From: Phyllobacteriaceae bacterium
GTDB taxonomy: Bacteria > Pseudomonadota > Alphaproteobacteria > Rhizobiales > Devosiaceae
Direction of reading: 5' to 3'
DNA length: 12,467 bases
NCBI GenBank assembly: GCA_012799265.1
Contig: JAAZLP010000252.1
Span: forward strand, 1-12,467
Below the pieces are notes generated by a model that worked only from the letters and a program-made list of their open reading frames with translations, had not been told where the DNA came from and did no database searches. Positions 1-6,087 of the stretch are shown here, piece by piece; positions within the stretch are counted from its first letter, which is position 1, and each line of letters starts with the position of its first letter. The position numbers and the translations under genes were made by a program.

Positions 1-383
1 AGATCGACATTGAGCAGTTCGCGCGCGAGGTCCTTCAGACCGTGCCGGTCAGTATAGGTGCGCACGAGCTTGGAGGCGATCTTGGTGCAGTAGACCGGGC
101 CGGTGACGACGCCGAAGCGGTTTTTCAGCACGGCCACGTCAAAGCGCGCATAGTGGAAAATCTTGGTGACGCCGGGGTCGGAGAGAAGTTTCACGAGGTT
201 CGGCGCGTCATTGGCATTCTGCGGGATCTGGACAACATCTGCGCTGCCGTCGCCGGGCGAAAGCTGGACCACGCAAAGCCGGTCGCGATGCGGGTGGAGC
301 CCCATGGTCTCGGTGTCGATCGCTACCTCGCGGCCATAATTGGAGAGGTTTGGCAAATCACCACGATGAAAACGAATGGCCAT
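1..383 (-). CDS. rnd: Ribonuclease D-like 3'-5' exonuclease (5' part, runs off window edge)
   Basis: The first 127 residues are visible and the C-terminus lies beyond position 1. This is a DEDD-superfamily 3'-5' exoribonuclease of the RNase D type, expected to trim RNA 3' ends such as tRNA precursors in the cytoplasm with two metal ions. The ExoI motif DTET lies at residues 23-26 (Asp23 and Glu25 as metal ligands). An ExoII-like segment, FHYARFDVAVL, starts near residue 77 with Asp82. The segment LVRTYTDRHGLKDLARELL near residues 107-124 is typical of the family. The ATG at 381-383 is chosen because the protein begins MAIRFHRGDLP and the catalytic motif then sits close to the N-terminus, as in the short (about 205 aa) rhizobial RNase D proteins, which lack the HRDC domains of E. 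coli Rnd. The start has only a weak Shine-Dalgarno. The gene is divergent from metK and shares the 384-603 intergenic region. The full length cannot be checked here. Confidence 0.88.
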   Translation of the reverse strand, partial: MAIRFHRGDLPNLSNYGREVAIDTETMGLHPHRDRLCVVQLSPGDGSADVVQIPQNANDAPNLVKLLSDPGVTKIFHYARFDVAVLKNRFGVVTGPVYCTKIASKLVRTYTDRHGLKDLARELLNVD

Positions 384-472
384 GTTATTCGGTCCGGTCT
401 GAAATGATGCCCTGTCTTGGCACAGGCAAACGGCGATGGAAAGGCAGTCAGTCCAGCGCGGGTGCTGCTCGG

Positions 473-492
473 ACATAAAGCTTTCTTTATAT
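473..492. promoter_or_regulatory. AT-rich palindrome upstream of metK, candidate operator
   Basis: The sequence ACATAAAGCTTTCTTTATAT contains perfect arms ATAAAG (475-480) and CTTTAT (485-490) around a 4-base centre, with the outermost A/T also symmetric. It stands out as AT-rich in a GC-rich intergenic region. From memory, operators of ArsR-type regulators of methionine and SAM-cycle genes in alphaproteobacteria (the SahR group) have a similar ATAAAG...CTTTAT core, so a link to metK control is plausible. That is inference. The site could instead serve the divergent ribonuclease D gene, or its TTTATAT may be part of a -10 element. Confidence 0.45.
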
Positions 493-603
493 CGGCCTTG
501 CATTCCAGCCGGGGACCTGCGAAAAGCGGCTTTGAAAGTGTTGGGAAAGTGTCCCACACGCGCACTACCGCGTGCGCCCTCGCCACCCGCAAAGAGGTTT
601 AAC

Positions 604-1860
604 GTGGCCCGTTCTTCCTATCTTTTTACCTCGGAATCCGTGTCCGAGGGGCATCCCGATAAAGTCTGCGACCGCATCTCCGACGAAATTGTCGATCTGG
701 TGTTCAGGGAAGCGCAGAAATCCGGCATGGATCCGGCCAGCGTCCGCATCGCCTGCGAAACGCTGGCAACCACCAATCGCGTCGTCATTGCCGGTGAGGT
801 GCGCGTGCCCGAAACCCTTCTCAAGAAGGACAAGGAGGGCAATGTCCTCAAGGACGCCGCTGGCCACCCTGTGGTGAACCCGTCAAAGTTTAAATCCGCC
901 GCCCGCAAGGCCATCCGCGCCATCGGTTACGAGCAGGATGGCTTTCACTGGAAGACCTGCAAGATCGACGTGCTGCTGCACGGCCAGTCGGCCGATATTG
1001 CCCAGGGCGTTGACGAAGCTGGCAACAAGGATGTGGGCGCTGGCGACCAGGGCATCATGTTCGGCTATGCCAGCCGTGAAACCCCTGAACTGCTGCCGGC
1101 GCCGATCTATTACGCGCACAAAATTCTCGAGACCCTGACCGATGCCCGCAAGGCCAATCATGGCCCGGCCGGCAAGCTTGGTCCGGATGCCAAGAGCCAG
1201 GTCACGGTAAAGTATGAAGACGGCAAGCCCGTCGGCGTCACCCAGATCGTGCTCTCGACCCAGCATCTGGATGAAAACCTTTCCTCCGCCGACGTGCGCG
1301 GCATTGTCGAGCCCTATATCCGCGAAGCCCTGCCGGAAGGCTGGATCAGCGACGAGACCGTCTGGCACGTCAATCCGACCGGCAAGTTTGTCGTCGGCGG
1401 GCCGGATGGTGACGCGGGTCTCACAGGCCGCAAGATCATCGTCGATACCTATGGTGGCGCGGCCCCGCATGGCGGCGGTGCTTTCTCCGGCAAGGACCCG
1501 ACCAAGGTTGACCGCTCGGCCGCCTATGCGGCGCGTTACCTCGCCAAGAACGTGGTGGCAGCCGGTCTTGCCGACCGCGCCACGATCCAGCTCTCCTACG
1601 CCATTGGCGTTGCCAAGCCGCTCTCGATCTATGTTGATCTGCATGGCACCGGCAAGGTGGACGAGGCCAGGCTTGAAAAGGCGCTGGGCGAGGTGATGGA
1701 TCTGACGCCGCGCGGCATTCGCACCCATCTCGACCTCAATAAGCCCATCTATGCCAAGACGGCCGCTTATGGTCATTTTGGCCGCAAGGCCGGGCGCGAC
1801 GGTTCCTTCTCCTGGGAGAAGACCGACCTCGTCAAGGCGCTCAAGGCCGCCGTCGCCTGA
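604..1860 (+). CDS. metK: S-adenosylmethionine synthetase (methionine adenosyltransferase)
   Basis: The 418-residue product makes S-adenosylmethionine from methionine and ATP, releasing phosphate and diphosphate in the cytoplasm. Recognisable signatures are GHPDK at 16-20 (His17 near the ATP polyphosphate), GAGDQG at 145-150, and the glycine-rich loop GGGAFSGKDPTKVDRS at 290-305. Compared with E. coli MetK it has extra segments, for example KKDKEGNVLKDAAGHPVVNP near 74-93 and DARKANHGPAGKLGPDAKSQ near 180-199, which is the usual alphaproteobacterial long form. The GTG at 604 is chosen over in-frame starts upstream (to 436): translation before it looks nothing like MetK, the segment SYLFTSESVSEGHPDK starts at the expected place, and AGAGG lies at 592-596 with good spacing. 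Two small hairpins (543-555 and 557-574) precede the ribosome binding site, but I could not match the leader to a known SAM riboswitch. An intrinsic terminator follows the stop. Confidence 0.97.
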   Translation: MARSSYLFTSESVSEGHPDKVCDRISDEIVDLVFREAQKSGMDPASVRIACETLATTNRVVIAGEVRVPETLLKKDKEGNVLKDAAGHPVVNPSKFKSAARKAIRAIGYEQDGFHWKTCKIDVLLHGQSADIAQGVDEAGNKDVGAGDQGIMFGYASRETPELLPAPIYYAHKILETLTDARKANHGPAGKLGPDAKSQVTVKYEDGKPVGVTQIVLSTQHLDENLSSADVRGIVEPYIREALPEGWISDETVWHVNPTGKFVVGGPDGDAGLTGRKIIVDTYGGAAPHGGGAFSGKDPTKVDRSAAYAARYLAKNVVAAGLADRATIQLSYAIGVAKPLSIYVDLHGTGKVDEARLEKALGEVMDLTPRGIRTHLDLNKPIYAKTAAYGHFGRKAGRDGSFSWEKTDLVKALKAAVA

Positions 1861-1881
1861 GACCATTTCGACATTGACCGG

Positions 1882-1926
1882 GGGCCTCTTTTCCGCAAAA
1901 GGCGGGAGGGAGGCCCTCTTTTATTG
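1882..1926 (+). terminator. Rho-independent terminator after metK
   Basis: GGGCCTC (1882-1888) pairs with GAGGCCC (1910-1916). The helix continues inward through G.U and A-U pairs to an apical stem CCGC (1893-1896) / GCGG (1902-1905) with loop AAAAG. The T-rich tract CTCTTTTATT follows at 1917-1926. It sits between the metK stop and trmB, so trmB expression depends on read-through or on a weak promoter within this short gap. Confidence 0.85.
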
Positions 1927-1938
1927 TAAAGCTCGCTG

Positions 1939-2643
1939 ATGTCCGACCACGAATTGCCCAAGACCCGCACCGGCGAAGCACGCGCCTTTTTTGGCCGCCG
2001 CTCCGGCAAGAAGCTGCATGGTGGCCAGCAGGCAATCGTCGAAAATCTGCTGCCCCAGGTCGAGATCAAGCTTGAGGGAGCGCTGGACCCGAAATCGCTG
2101 TTTCCCGACGCGGCGCGCATCGTCATCGAAATCGGTTACGGCGGTGGCGAGCATCTGGCGCGCAAGGCCGCCGAGGCGCCGGATACCGGCTTTATCGGCT
2201 GCGAAGTGTTTACCGGCGGCATCGGCAAGATGGTTCAGGCCATGCATGCCGCCAACCTCACCAATGTGCGGCTCTTTACCGATGACGCGCTGAAACTTCT
2301 CGTCAGCCTGCCGGATGCGGCGATCGATGAGGTCTATCTTCTTTACCCCGATCCCTGGCCCAAGACGCGCCACCACAAGCGCCGCTTTGTCTCCCCGACA
2401 ACGCTGGCCGAACTCGCGCGTGTCATCCGGCCCGGTGGCTTCTTTCACTTTGCCAGCGATATCGATGATTACGCTGACTGGACCCTCGCCCATATCCTGC
2501 GCACGACGGAATTTTCCTTTGCGCCGGGCGCGCCGGGCAGCTGGCACGAGCCCTATCCCGGTTGGAAGCCGACCCGCTATGAGCAGAAGGCGCGCCGCGA
2601 GGGCCGGATGAAAAGCTTCTATTTCAGCTTCCCGCGCGCCTGA
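1939..2643 (+). CDS. trmB: tRNA (guanine-N7)-methyltransferase
   Basis: This 234-residue protein methylates N7 of guanine 46 in the variable loop of tRNAs, using S-adenosylmethionine. The Rossmann-fold SAM site EIGYGGGEHL is at 64-73, followed by the acidic end of strand 2 (GCEVF, Glu89). The family signature YPDPWPKTRHHKRR is at 136-149. The C-terminal PTRYEQKA at 211-218 matches the conserved T-x-Y-E motif that contacts SAM and tRNA. Length and motif order are normal for bacterial TrmB. The ATG at 1939 is 78 bases after the metK stop and is separated from it by a terminator. The Shine-Dalgarno is weak. The metK-trmB neighbourhood is common in rhizobia and makes sense because metK supplies the methyl donor. 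Confidence 0.95.
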   Translation: MSDHELPKTRTGEARAFFGRRSGKKLHGGQQAIVENLLPQVEIKLEGALDPKSLFPDAARIVIEIGYGGGEHLARKAAEAPDTGFIGCEVFTGGIGKMVQAMHAANLTNVRLFTDDALKLLVSLPDAAIDEVYLLYPDPWPKTRHHKRRFVSPTTLAELARVIRPGGFFHFASDIDDYADWTLAHILRTTEFSFAPGAPGSWHEPYPGWKPTRYEQKARREGRMKSFYFSFPRA

Positions 2644-2702
2644 CCGGCGGATCATTATGTTCGTGAGCGGAGTTTAAAATCCGTCGGAGCACTGGAACTT
2701 GC

Positions 2703-2746
2703 GGGGACGAGGTCCAATATCGGACTAATTCACACGGAGCGTCCCC
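2703..2746. repeat. Nested inverted repeats directly before the hxlR-type gene
   Basis: GGGGACG (2703-2709) and CGTCCCC (2740-2746) form a perfect 7-bp inverted repeat whose right arm ends one base before the ATG at 2747. Nested inside are GTCC (2712-2715) and GGAC (2722-2725) around AATATC. The GGAG ribosome binding site (2736-2739) lies in the outer loop. It could be an autoregulatory operator or an RNA fold that limits initiation. Both ideas are inference; only the symmetry is seen. Confidence 0.4.
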
Positions 2747-3133
2747 ATGTCCCCCGAGGCCATCTCGAAATACCAGGATCTCCTGGTCGTCCGTCCGACC
2801 AAGTGGACCCTGGTGGTGATCGTGCATCTGCGCGATGGCGCCAGACGCTTTAACGAATTGCGGCGCGACATGGGGAATGTGCCGCAAAAATCTCTGAGCA
2901 TCGCCCTGCGCGAATTGGAACGCGATGGTTTCGTCACCCGCAGCGTCTTTCCCACCATTCCGCCGCGCGTTGAATATGAGCTGACCGATCTCGGGCGGGA
3001 ACTGCTCGCCCTAGCGGACTGGTTTCACCGGTTTGCGGTCAGGCATCGGGACACGGTGGAAGCGGCGCGCGCCCGTTTCGACGCCGAAAATGGTCGACAG
3101 GACGCGCTGGATGCTACAGGCGCCGCCAGTTGA
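2747..3133 (+). CDS. HxlR-family winged-helix transcriptional regulator
   Basis: This 128-residue protein has the layout of an HxlR DNA-binding protein. KWTLVVIVHLRDGARRFNEL (19-38) is the start of the winged helix, NVPQKSLSIALRELERDGFV (44-63) is the recognition helix, and IPPRVEYELTDLGREL (71-86) is the beta wing. HxlR proteins act as dimeric repressors or activators, often of a divergently transcribed redox or electrophile-responsive gene. No such partner is visible: trmB is upstream in the same direction and the downstream gene converges, so the target is unknown. The N-terminal cysteine found in many redox-sensing members is absent, which argues against thiol sensing. The ATG is preceded by GGAG at 2736-2739, seven bases away. 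Confidence 0.9.
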   Translation: MSPEAISKYQDLLVVRPTKWTLVVIVHLRDGARRFNELRRDMGNVPQKSLSIALRELERDGFVTRSVFPTIPPRVEYELTDLGRELLALADWFHRFAVRHRDTVEAARARFDAENGRQDALDATGAAS

Positions 3134-3155
3134 TGACGACGCCGGTGGTCAGGGA

Positions 3156-3446
3156 CTAGAGCGAAACAGGGGTTAGCGTGTCGGTGTTGAAGAGCTGCAT
3201 GGCGGTGGTGCCATCAGCGTTCTTCACGAAGGCGCGGTAGTAGCTGCCCCACTGCTCAACGGCAGTTGCATCAACACCCTTGGACTGCAGCTGGTAAAGA
3301 ACATAGCCGTCGTCGAAGGACGTTTCGGATTCCGAATAAACGCCGGTGCCGTCATAGGTATAGTCGGTATCGTCTGCGAGGACCGGGGCGGAAACGCCGA
3401 CCAGGGCAGTAGCAGCAGCGGCGAGGGCGATCAGCTTCTTGGACAT
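3156..3446 (-). CDS. Small exported protein of unknown function
   Basis: This 96-residue protein has a clear Sec signal peptide: MSKK, a hydrophobic core LIALAAAATALVGVSAPV, then a likely cleavage after VLA at residue 24. The mature protein of about 72 residues is acidic at its start (DDTDYTYDGTG) and rich in Tyr, Ser and Thr, with no Cys. The stretch 47-94 (helix-like VLYQLQSKGVDATAVEQW, then strands SYYRAFVKNAD and TTAMQLFNTDTLTPV) vaguely resembles the alpha-beta layout of small PepSY-like periplasmic domains, but the resemblance is too weak for a name. The ATG at 3444-3446 has a good AAGGAA ribosome binding site, part of which lies in a GTGTTC/GAACAC stem (3450-3472). It converges on the HxlR-type gene with a 22-base gap and no clear terminator. 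Confidence 0.8.
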   Translation of the reverse strand: MSKKLIALAAAATALVGVSAPVLADDTDYTYDGTGVYSESETSFDDGYVLYQLQSKGVDATAVEQWGSYYRAFVKNADGTTAMQLFNTDTLTPVSL

Positions 3447-3556
3447 TTGGTGTTCCTTTCAGTGTTGAACACATCCCAAATGCGCAGCGGCTATCGCATC
3501 CTCAACCCATCAAATCTGCAAATTTGCCCTTGAAATTGCATCAGCCAAGACCGAGC

Positions 3557-3610
3557 GTTTTCCTAGGGAAATCAAGTATTTATGGCGTAACAAGGTTTCT
3601 CCAGGGAAAC
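3557..3610. repeat. Two related 16-bp dyad elements
   Basis: GTTTTCCTAGGGAAAT (3557-3572) and GTTTCTCCAGGGAAAC (3595-3610) match at 12 of 16 positions and are 38 bp apart. Both are dyads. The first has TTTCC/GGAAA arms around TAG. The second is the core of a perfect 8-bp inverted repeat, AAGGTTTC (3592-3599) / GAAACCTT (3606-3613). No T-tract follows on either strand, so these are not terminators. They lie between the divergent small exported protein gene and the rimP operon, so paired binding sites for a dimeric regulator are possible (inference). Confidence 0.4.
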
Positions 3611-3729
3611 CTTCTGTGGCCCGCGTGACCGTCGCAAAGGTCGGTTCAGAGTGAGGGCGATGGCGGGTCGCCGCCGCCTTATCTCCATCCTTCTGACTGG
3701 CCAGACCCCTCCCGATGCCGAAGCGCATC

Positions 3730-3758
3730 TTGCCTTTGAGAGCCTGCGGGTCTATATG
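3730..3758 (+). promoter_or_regulatory. Sigma70-like promoter for the rimP-nusA-ylxR-infB operon
   Basis: TTGCCT (3730-3735) and TATATG (3753-3758) are separated by exactly 17 bases. This matches the expected spacing, and both boxes are close to the alphaproteobacterial housekeeping consensus. Transcription would start near 3765, giving a leader of about 70 nt before rimP. That leader contains the terminator-like hairpin described separately. Prediction from sequence only. Confidence 0.5.
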
Positions 3759-3773
3759 AGGCCAACATCATTG

Positions 3774-3820
3774 CTCTCAATCGAGAGTGGGTGCCCTGAC
3801 CGGCCCCCGCTCTTTTTGTT
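3774..3820 (+). terminator. Terminator-like hairpin in the rimP leader, candidate attenuator
   Basis: AGAGTGGG (3784-3791) pairs with CCCGCTCT (3806-3813) with one G.T. After a T/C mismatch the helix continues as GCC (3793-3795) / GGC (3802-3804) with a 6-base loop, and TTTTTGTT follows. This is a standard intrinsic terminator, yet it lies between the predicted promoter and the rimP start. The base of its 5' arm, GAGAG (3783-3787), is also perfectly complementary to CTCTC (3774-3778) across the 4-base loop AATC, so an alternative hairpin could prevent the terminator forming. An operon encoding NusA is a natural candidate for autogenous attenuation. The hairpin could instead end an upstream short RNA. 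Confidence 0.6.
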
Positions 3821-3834
3821 ATCCGGGACCTCAA

Positions 3835-4464
3835 TTGGCTTTCGACCTCACCGAAAAGCGCTACATCAAGGAAACCGGCCTCGAAGCCCGCATTGCCCGC
3901 ATCGTTGAGCCGGTGGCAAACGATCTTGGCTATTCCCTGGTGCGCATCAAGATCACGCCGGAAAACGGCTGCACCCTGCAGATCATGGCCGAAGACGAGA
4001 ACGGCCGCTTCAATATCAATGATTGCGAAGCGCTCTCGAAGGACCTGTCGCCGGTGCTCGACGTGGAAGATCCGATCGAGCGCGAATATCACCTGGAAGT
4101 GTCCTCGCCCGGCATCGACCGGCCGCTGGTACGCCAGCGCGACTTCGAGCGCTTCATTGGCCATGAGGCCAAGGTCGAGCTTCTCGACATGATCAATGGT
4201 CGCAAGCGCTTCCGGGGCGATATCACCGCCGTGGACGACGAGGGCGTGACCATTACCCTGCCGGACGCGCAGGGGGGCACCGACCCGAACCACAAGCTGG
4301 CCTTTGCAACCATTGGCGAAGCCAAGCTGGTGATGACCGACAAACTTATGGATATGGCCCGGGCTGACCAGGAGCTGCATCCCATCGACGACGACGAGAC
4401 CGAAACGGTCGAATATGCCGACGCCGACAATGACGACGACAACCTCTCCGAGGAGACGAAATAA
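3835..4464 (+). CDS. rimP: Ribosome maturation factor RimP
   Basis: The 209-residue product assists late assembly of the 30S ribosomal subunit. The N-terminal RimP domain includes GLEARIARIVEPVANDLGYS near residues 15-34 and the signature HLEVSSPGIDRPL near 86-98, followed by the SH3-like C-terminal domain (VELLDMINGRKRFRGDITAV). A tail of about 30 residues is extremely acidic (DDDETETVEYADADNDDD). I place the start at TTG 3835, with GGGA at 3825-3828 six bases upstream. The protein then begins LAFDLTEKRYIKETGLEARI, where homologues begin. The in-frame GTG at 3787 lies inside the leader hairpin and would add unlike residues (GALTGPRSFCYPGP). The stop TAA abuts the nusA ATG directly, so translation is probably coupled. 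Confidence 0.93.
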   Translation: MAFDLTEKRYIKETGLEARIARIVEPVANDLGYSLVRIKITPENGCTLQIMAEDENGRFNINDCEALSKDLSPVLDVEDPIEREYHLEVSSPGIDRPLVRQRDFERFIGHEAKVELLDMINGRKRFRGDITAVDDEGVTITLPDAQGGTDPNHKLAFATIGEAKLVMTDKLMDMARADQELHPIDDDETETVEYADADNDDDNLSEETK

Positions 4465-6060
4465 ATGGCCGTTAGCGCGAATCGCCTTGAGCTGTTGCAG
4501 ATCGCCGATGCTGTTGCTCGTGAAAAGAGCATCGACCGCATGGTCGTGATCGAGGCAATGCAGGACGCCATGGAAAAGGCCGCCAAGGGTCGTTATGGCG
4601 CCGAGACCGAGATCAAGGTCGAGATCAATCCGCGCTCCGGCGAAACCCGCATGTGGCGCCTGCTCGAAATCGTCGACACCGTCGAGGAGCCGAGCCGCCA
4701 GGTCGAGCTGAAATATGCCCAGACCAAGTCGCCCCAGGCCAAGATCGGCGATTTCCTCACCGAGCCGCTGCCGCCGATGGAATTCGGCCGTATCGCCGCC
4801 CAGTCCGCCAAGCAGGTCATCGTGCAGAAGGTGCGCGACGCCGAGCGCGATCGCATGTTCGAGGAATATGCCGGCCGCGTTGGCGAGATCGTCAACGGCA
4901 CCGTCAAGCGCGTCGAATATGGCAATGTCATTGTCGATCTGGGTCGTGGCGAAGCCATCATCCGTCGCGACGAATTGATCCCGCGCGAAATGTTCCGCTA
5001 TGGCGATCGCGTCCGCGCCTATATCTACGACGTCCGTCGCGAACAGCGCGGCCCGCAGATTTTCCTCTCGCGCACCCATCCGCAGTTCATGGCCAAGCTG
5101 TTCATGCAGGAAGTGCCGGAAATCTACGATGGCGTGATCACCATCCGCTCGATCGCCCGCGATCCGGGTTCGCGCGCCAAGATCGCCGTGACCTCCAATG
5201 ACAGCTCGATCGATCCGGTCGGCGCCTGCGTTGGTATGCGTGGTAGCCGCGTTCAGGCCGTTGTGGCCGAACTGCAGGGCGAAAAGATCGACATCATTCC
5301 CTGGACTGACACCATTGCTGACCTCGTCGTCTCGGCGCTGCAGCCGGCAGACGTGGCCAAGGTGGTTCTCGACGAGCAGGCCGAGCGCATCGAAGTCGTG
5401 GTTCCCGACGAGCAGCTCTCGCTGGCCATTGGTCGCCGTGGCCAGAACGTGCGTCTCGCTTCGCAGCTGATCGGCTGGGATATCGACATCCTCACCGAGC
5501 AGGAAGAAAGCGAACGCCGCCAGAAGGAATTCACCGAACGCTCGGCCCTGTTCATGCAGGCCCTTGACGTTGACGAGATGGTTGCCCAGCTATTGGCTTC
5601 GGAAGGCTTCTCCACCGTCGAGGAACTCGCCTATATCGAACCGGGCGAAATCGCCTCGATCGAAGGTTTCGACGAAGAGACCGCTGGCGAAATCCAGAAC
5701 CGCGCTGCCGAATATCTCAACGAGATCGAACGCAAGTTCGACGACGAACGCACCCAGCTCGGCGTCTCCGATGAGCTTTATGATATCGCTGGCCTCAACG
5801 CCGCGATGCTCGCAGCTCTGGGTAAGGAAGACATCAAGACTGTCGAAGATTTCGCCGGTTGCGCCGCCGATGATCTGGTTGGCTGGACCGAACGCAAGGA
5901 CGGCGAGACCAAGCGCTATGACGGCACTTTCAAGGACTTCCCCGTAAGCCGCGAAGAAGCCGAAGAGATGATCATGCAGGCCCGTATCAAGGCCGGCTGG
6001 ATTGCTGCCGACGAACTGCCCGAAGGTGACGAGGGCATTTCCGAGGAGGAGGCGGTCTAA
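4465..6060 (+). CDS. nusA: Transcription termination/antitermination factor NusA
   Basis: The 531-residue NusA binds RNA polymerase and the nascent RNA, modulating pausing, hairpin-dependent termination and antitermination. Domains in order are: N-terminal polymerase-binding domain (about 1-130); S1 domain (about 137-200, VGEIVNGTVKRVEYGNVIVD); KH1 with VGACVGMRGSRVQAV near 252-266; KH2 with LAIGRRGQNVRLASQLIGWD near 320-339; then two acidic helix-hairpin-helix repeats, with LLASEGFSTVEELAYIEPGE near 376-395 in the first and LAALGKEDIKTVEDFAGCA near 449-467 in the second. The C-terminus ends in an acidic tail (ELPEGDEGISEEEAV). Length and order are normal for proteobacterial NusA with the C-terminal repeats. 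The ATG directly follows the rimP stop. The stop codon sits in the loop of a perfect 8-bp hairpin (6050-6069). Confidence 0.98.
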   Translation: MAVSANRLELLQIADAVAREKSIDRMVVIEAMQDAMEKAAKGRYGAETEIKVEINPRSGETRMWRLLEIVDTVEEPSRQVELKYAQTKSPQAKIGDFLTEPLPPMEFGRIAAQSAKQVIVQKVRDAERDRMFEEYAGRVGEIVNGTVKRVEYGNVIVDLGRGEAIIRRDELIPREMFRYGDRVRAYIYDVRREQRGPQIFLSRTHPQFMAKLFMQEVPEIYDGVITIRSIARDPGSRAKIAVTSNDSSIDPVGACVGMRGSRVQAVVAELQGEKIDIIPWTDTIADLVVSALQPADVAKVVLDEQAERIEVVVPDEQLSLAIGRRGQNVRLASQLIGWDIDILTEQEESERRQKEFTERSALFMQALDVDEMVAQLLASEGFSTVEELAYIEPGEIASIEGFDEETAGEIQNRAAEYLNEIERKFDDERTQLGVSDELYDIAGLNAAMLAALGKEDIKTVEDFAGCAADDLVGWTERKDGETKRYDGTFKDFPVSREEAEEMIMQARIKAGWIAADELPEGDEGISEEEAV

Positions 6061-6069
6061 GGACCGCCT
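6050..6069 (+). other. Perfect hairpin over the nusA stop codon
   Basis: AGGCGGTC (6050-6057) and GACCGCCT (6062-6069) are perfectly complementary, and the nusA stop TAA lies in the 4-base loop. Only TT follows, so it is not a full intrinsic terminator. It may act as a processing or stability element, or a weak attenuator between nusA and ylxR. Confidence 0.45.
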
Positions 6070-6087
6070 TCCTGGGAGCACCCGGCT

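Noticed and set aside
436..603. N-terminal extension of MetK by 56 codons.
   Set aside because: The extra residues do not resemble any MetK, the region holds an operator-like palindrome and hairpins, and GTG 604 has a proper ribosome binding site.
384..603. Known SAM riboswitch (SAM-II, SAM/SAH or others) before metK.
   Set aside because: I could not align the leader to the conserved cores I remember for these classes. Absence by eye is not proof.
883..1866. 327-codon open frame antisense to metK.
   Set aside because: It is a shadow of metK, which is a complete and conserved gene.
3600..3720. tRNA gene upstream of rimP, as metY precedes this operon in E. coli.
   Set aside because: No cloverleaf or T-loop consensus with a matching acceptor stem could be found.
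3787..3834. Upstream GTG start for RimP.
   Set aside because: It lies inside the terminator-like hairpin, has no ribosome binding site, and the added residues are unlike RimP homologues.
3651..3908. 85-codon open frame upstream of rimP on the plus strand.
   Set aside because: It overlaps the promoter, the leader hairpin and the rimP start in another frame, with no recognisable domain and poor start context.
3679..5079. 466-codon open frame antisense to rimP and nusA.
   Set aside because: It is a shadow of two clear genes, with no ribosome binding site or recognisable domain.
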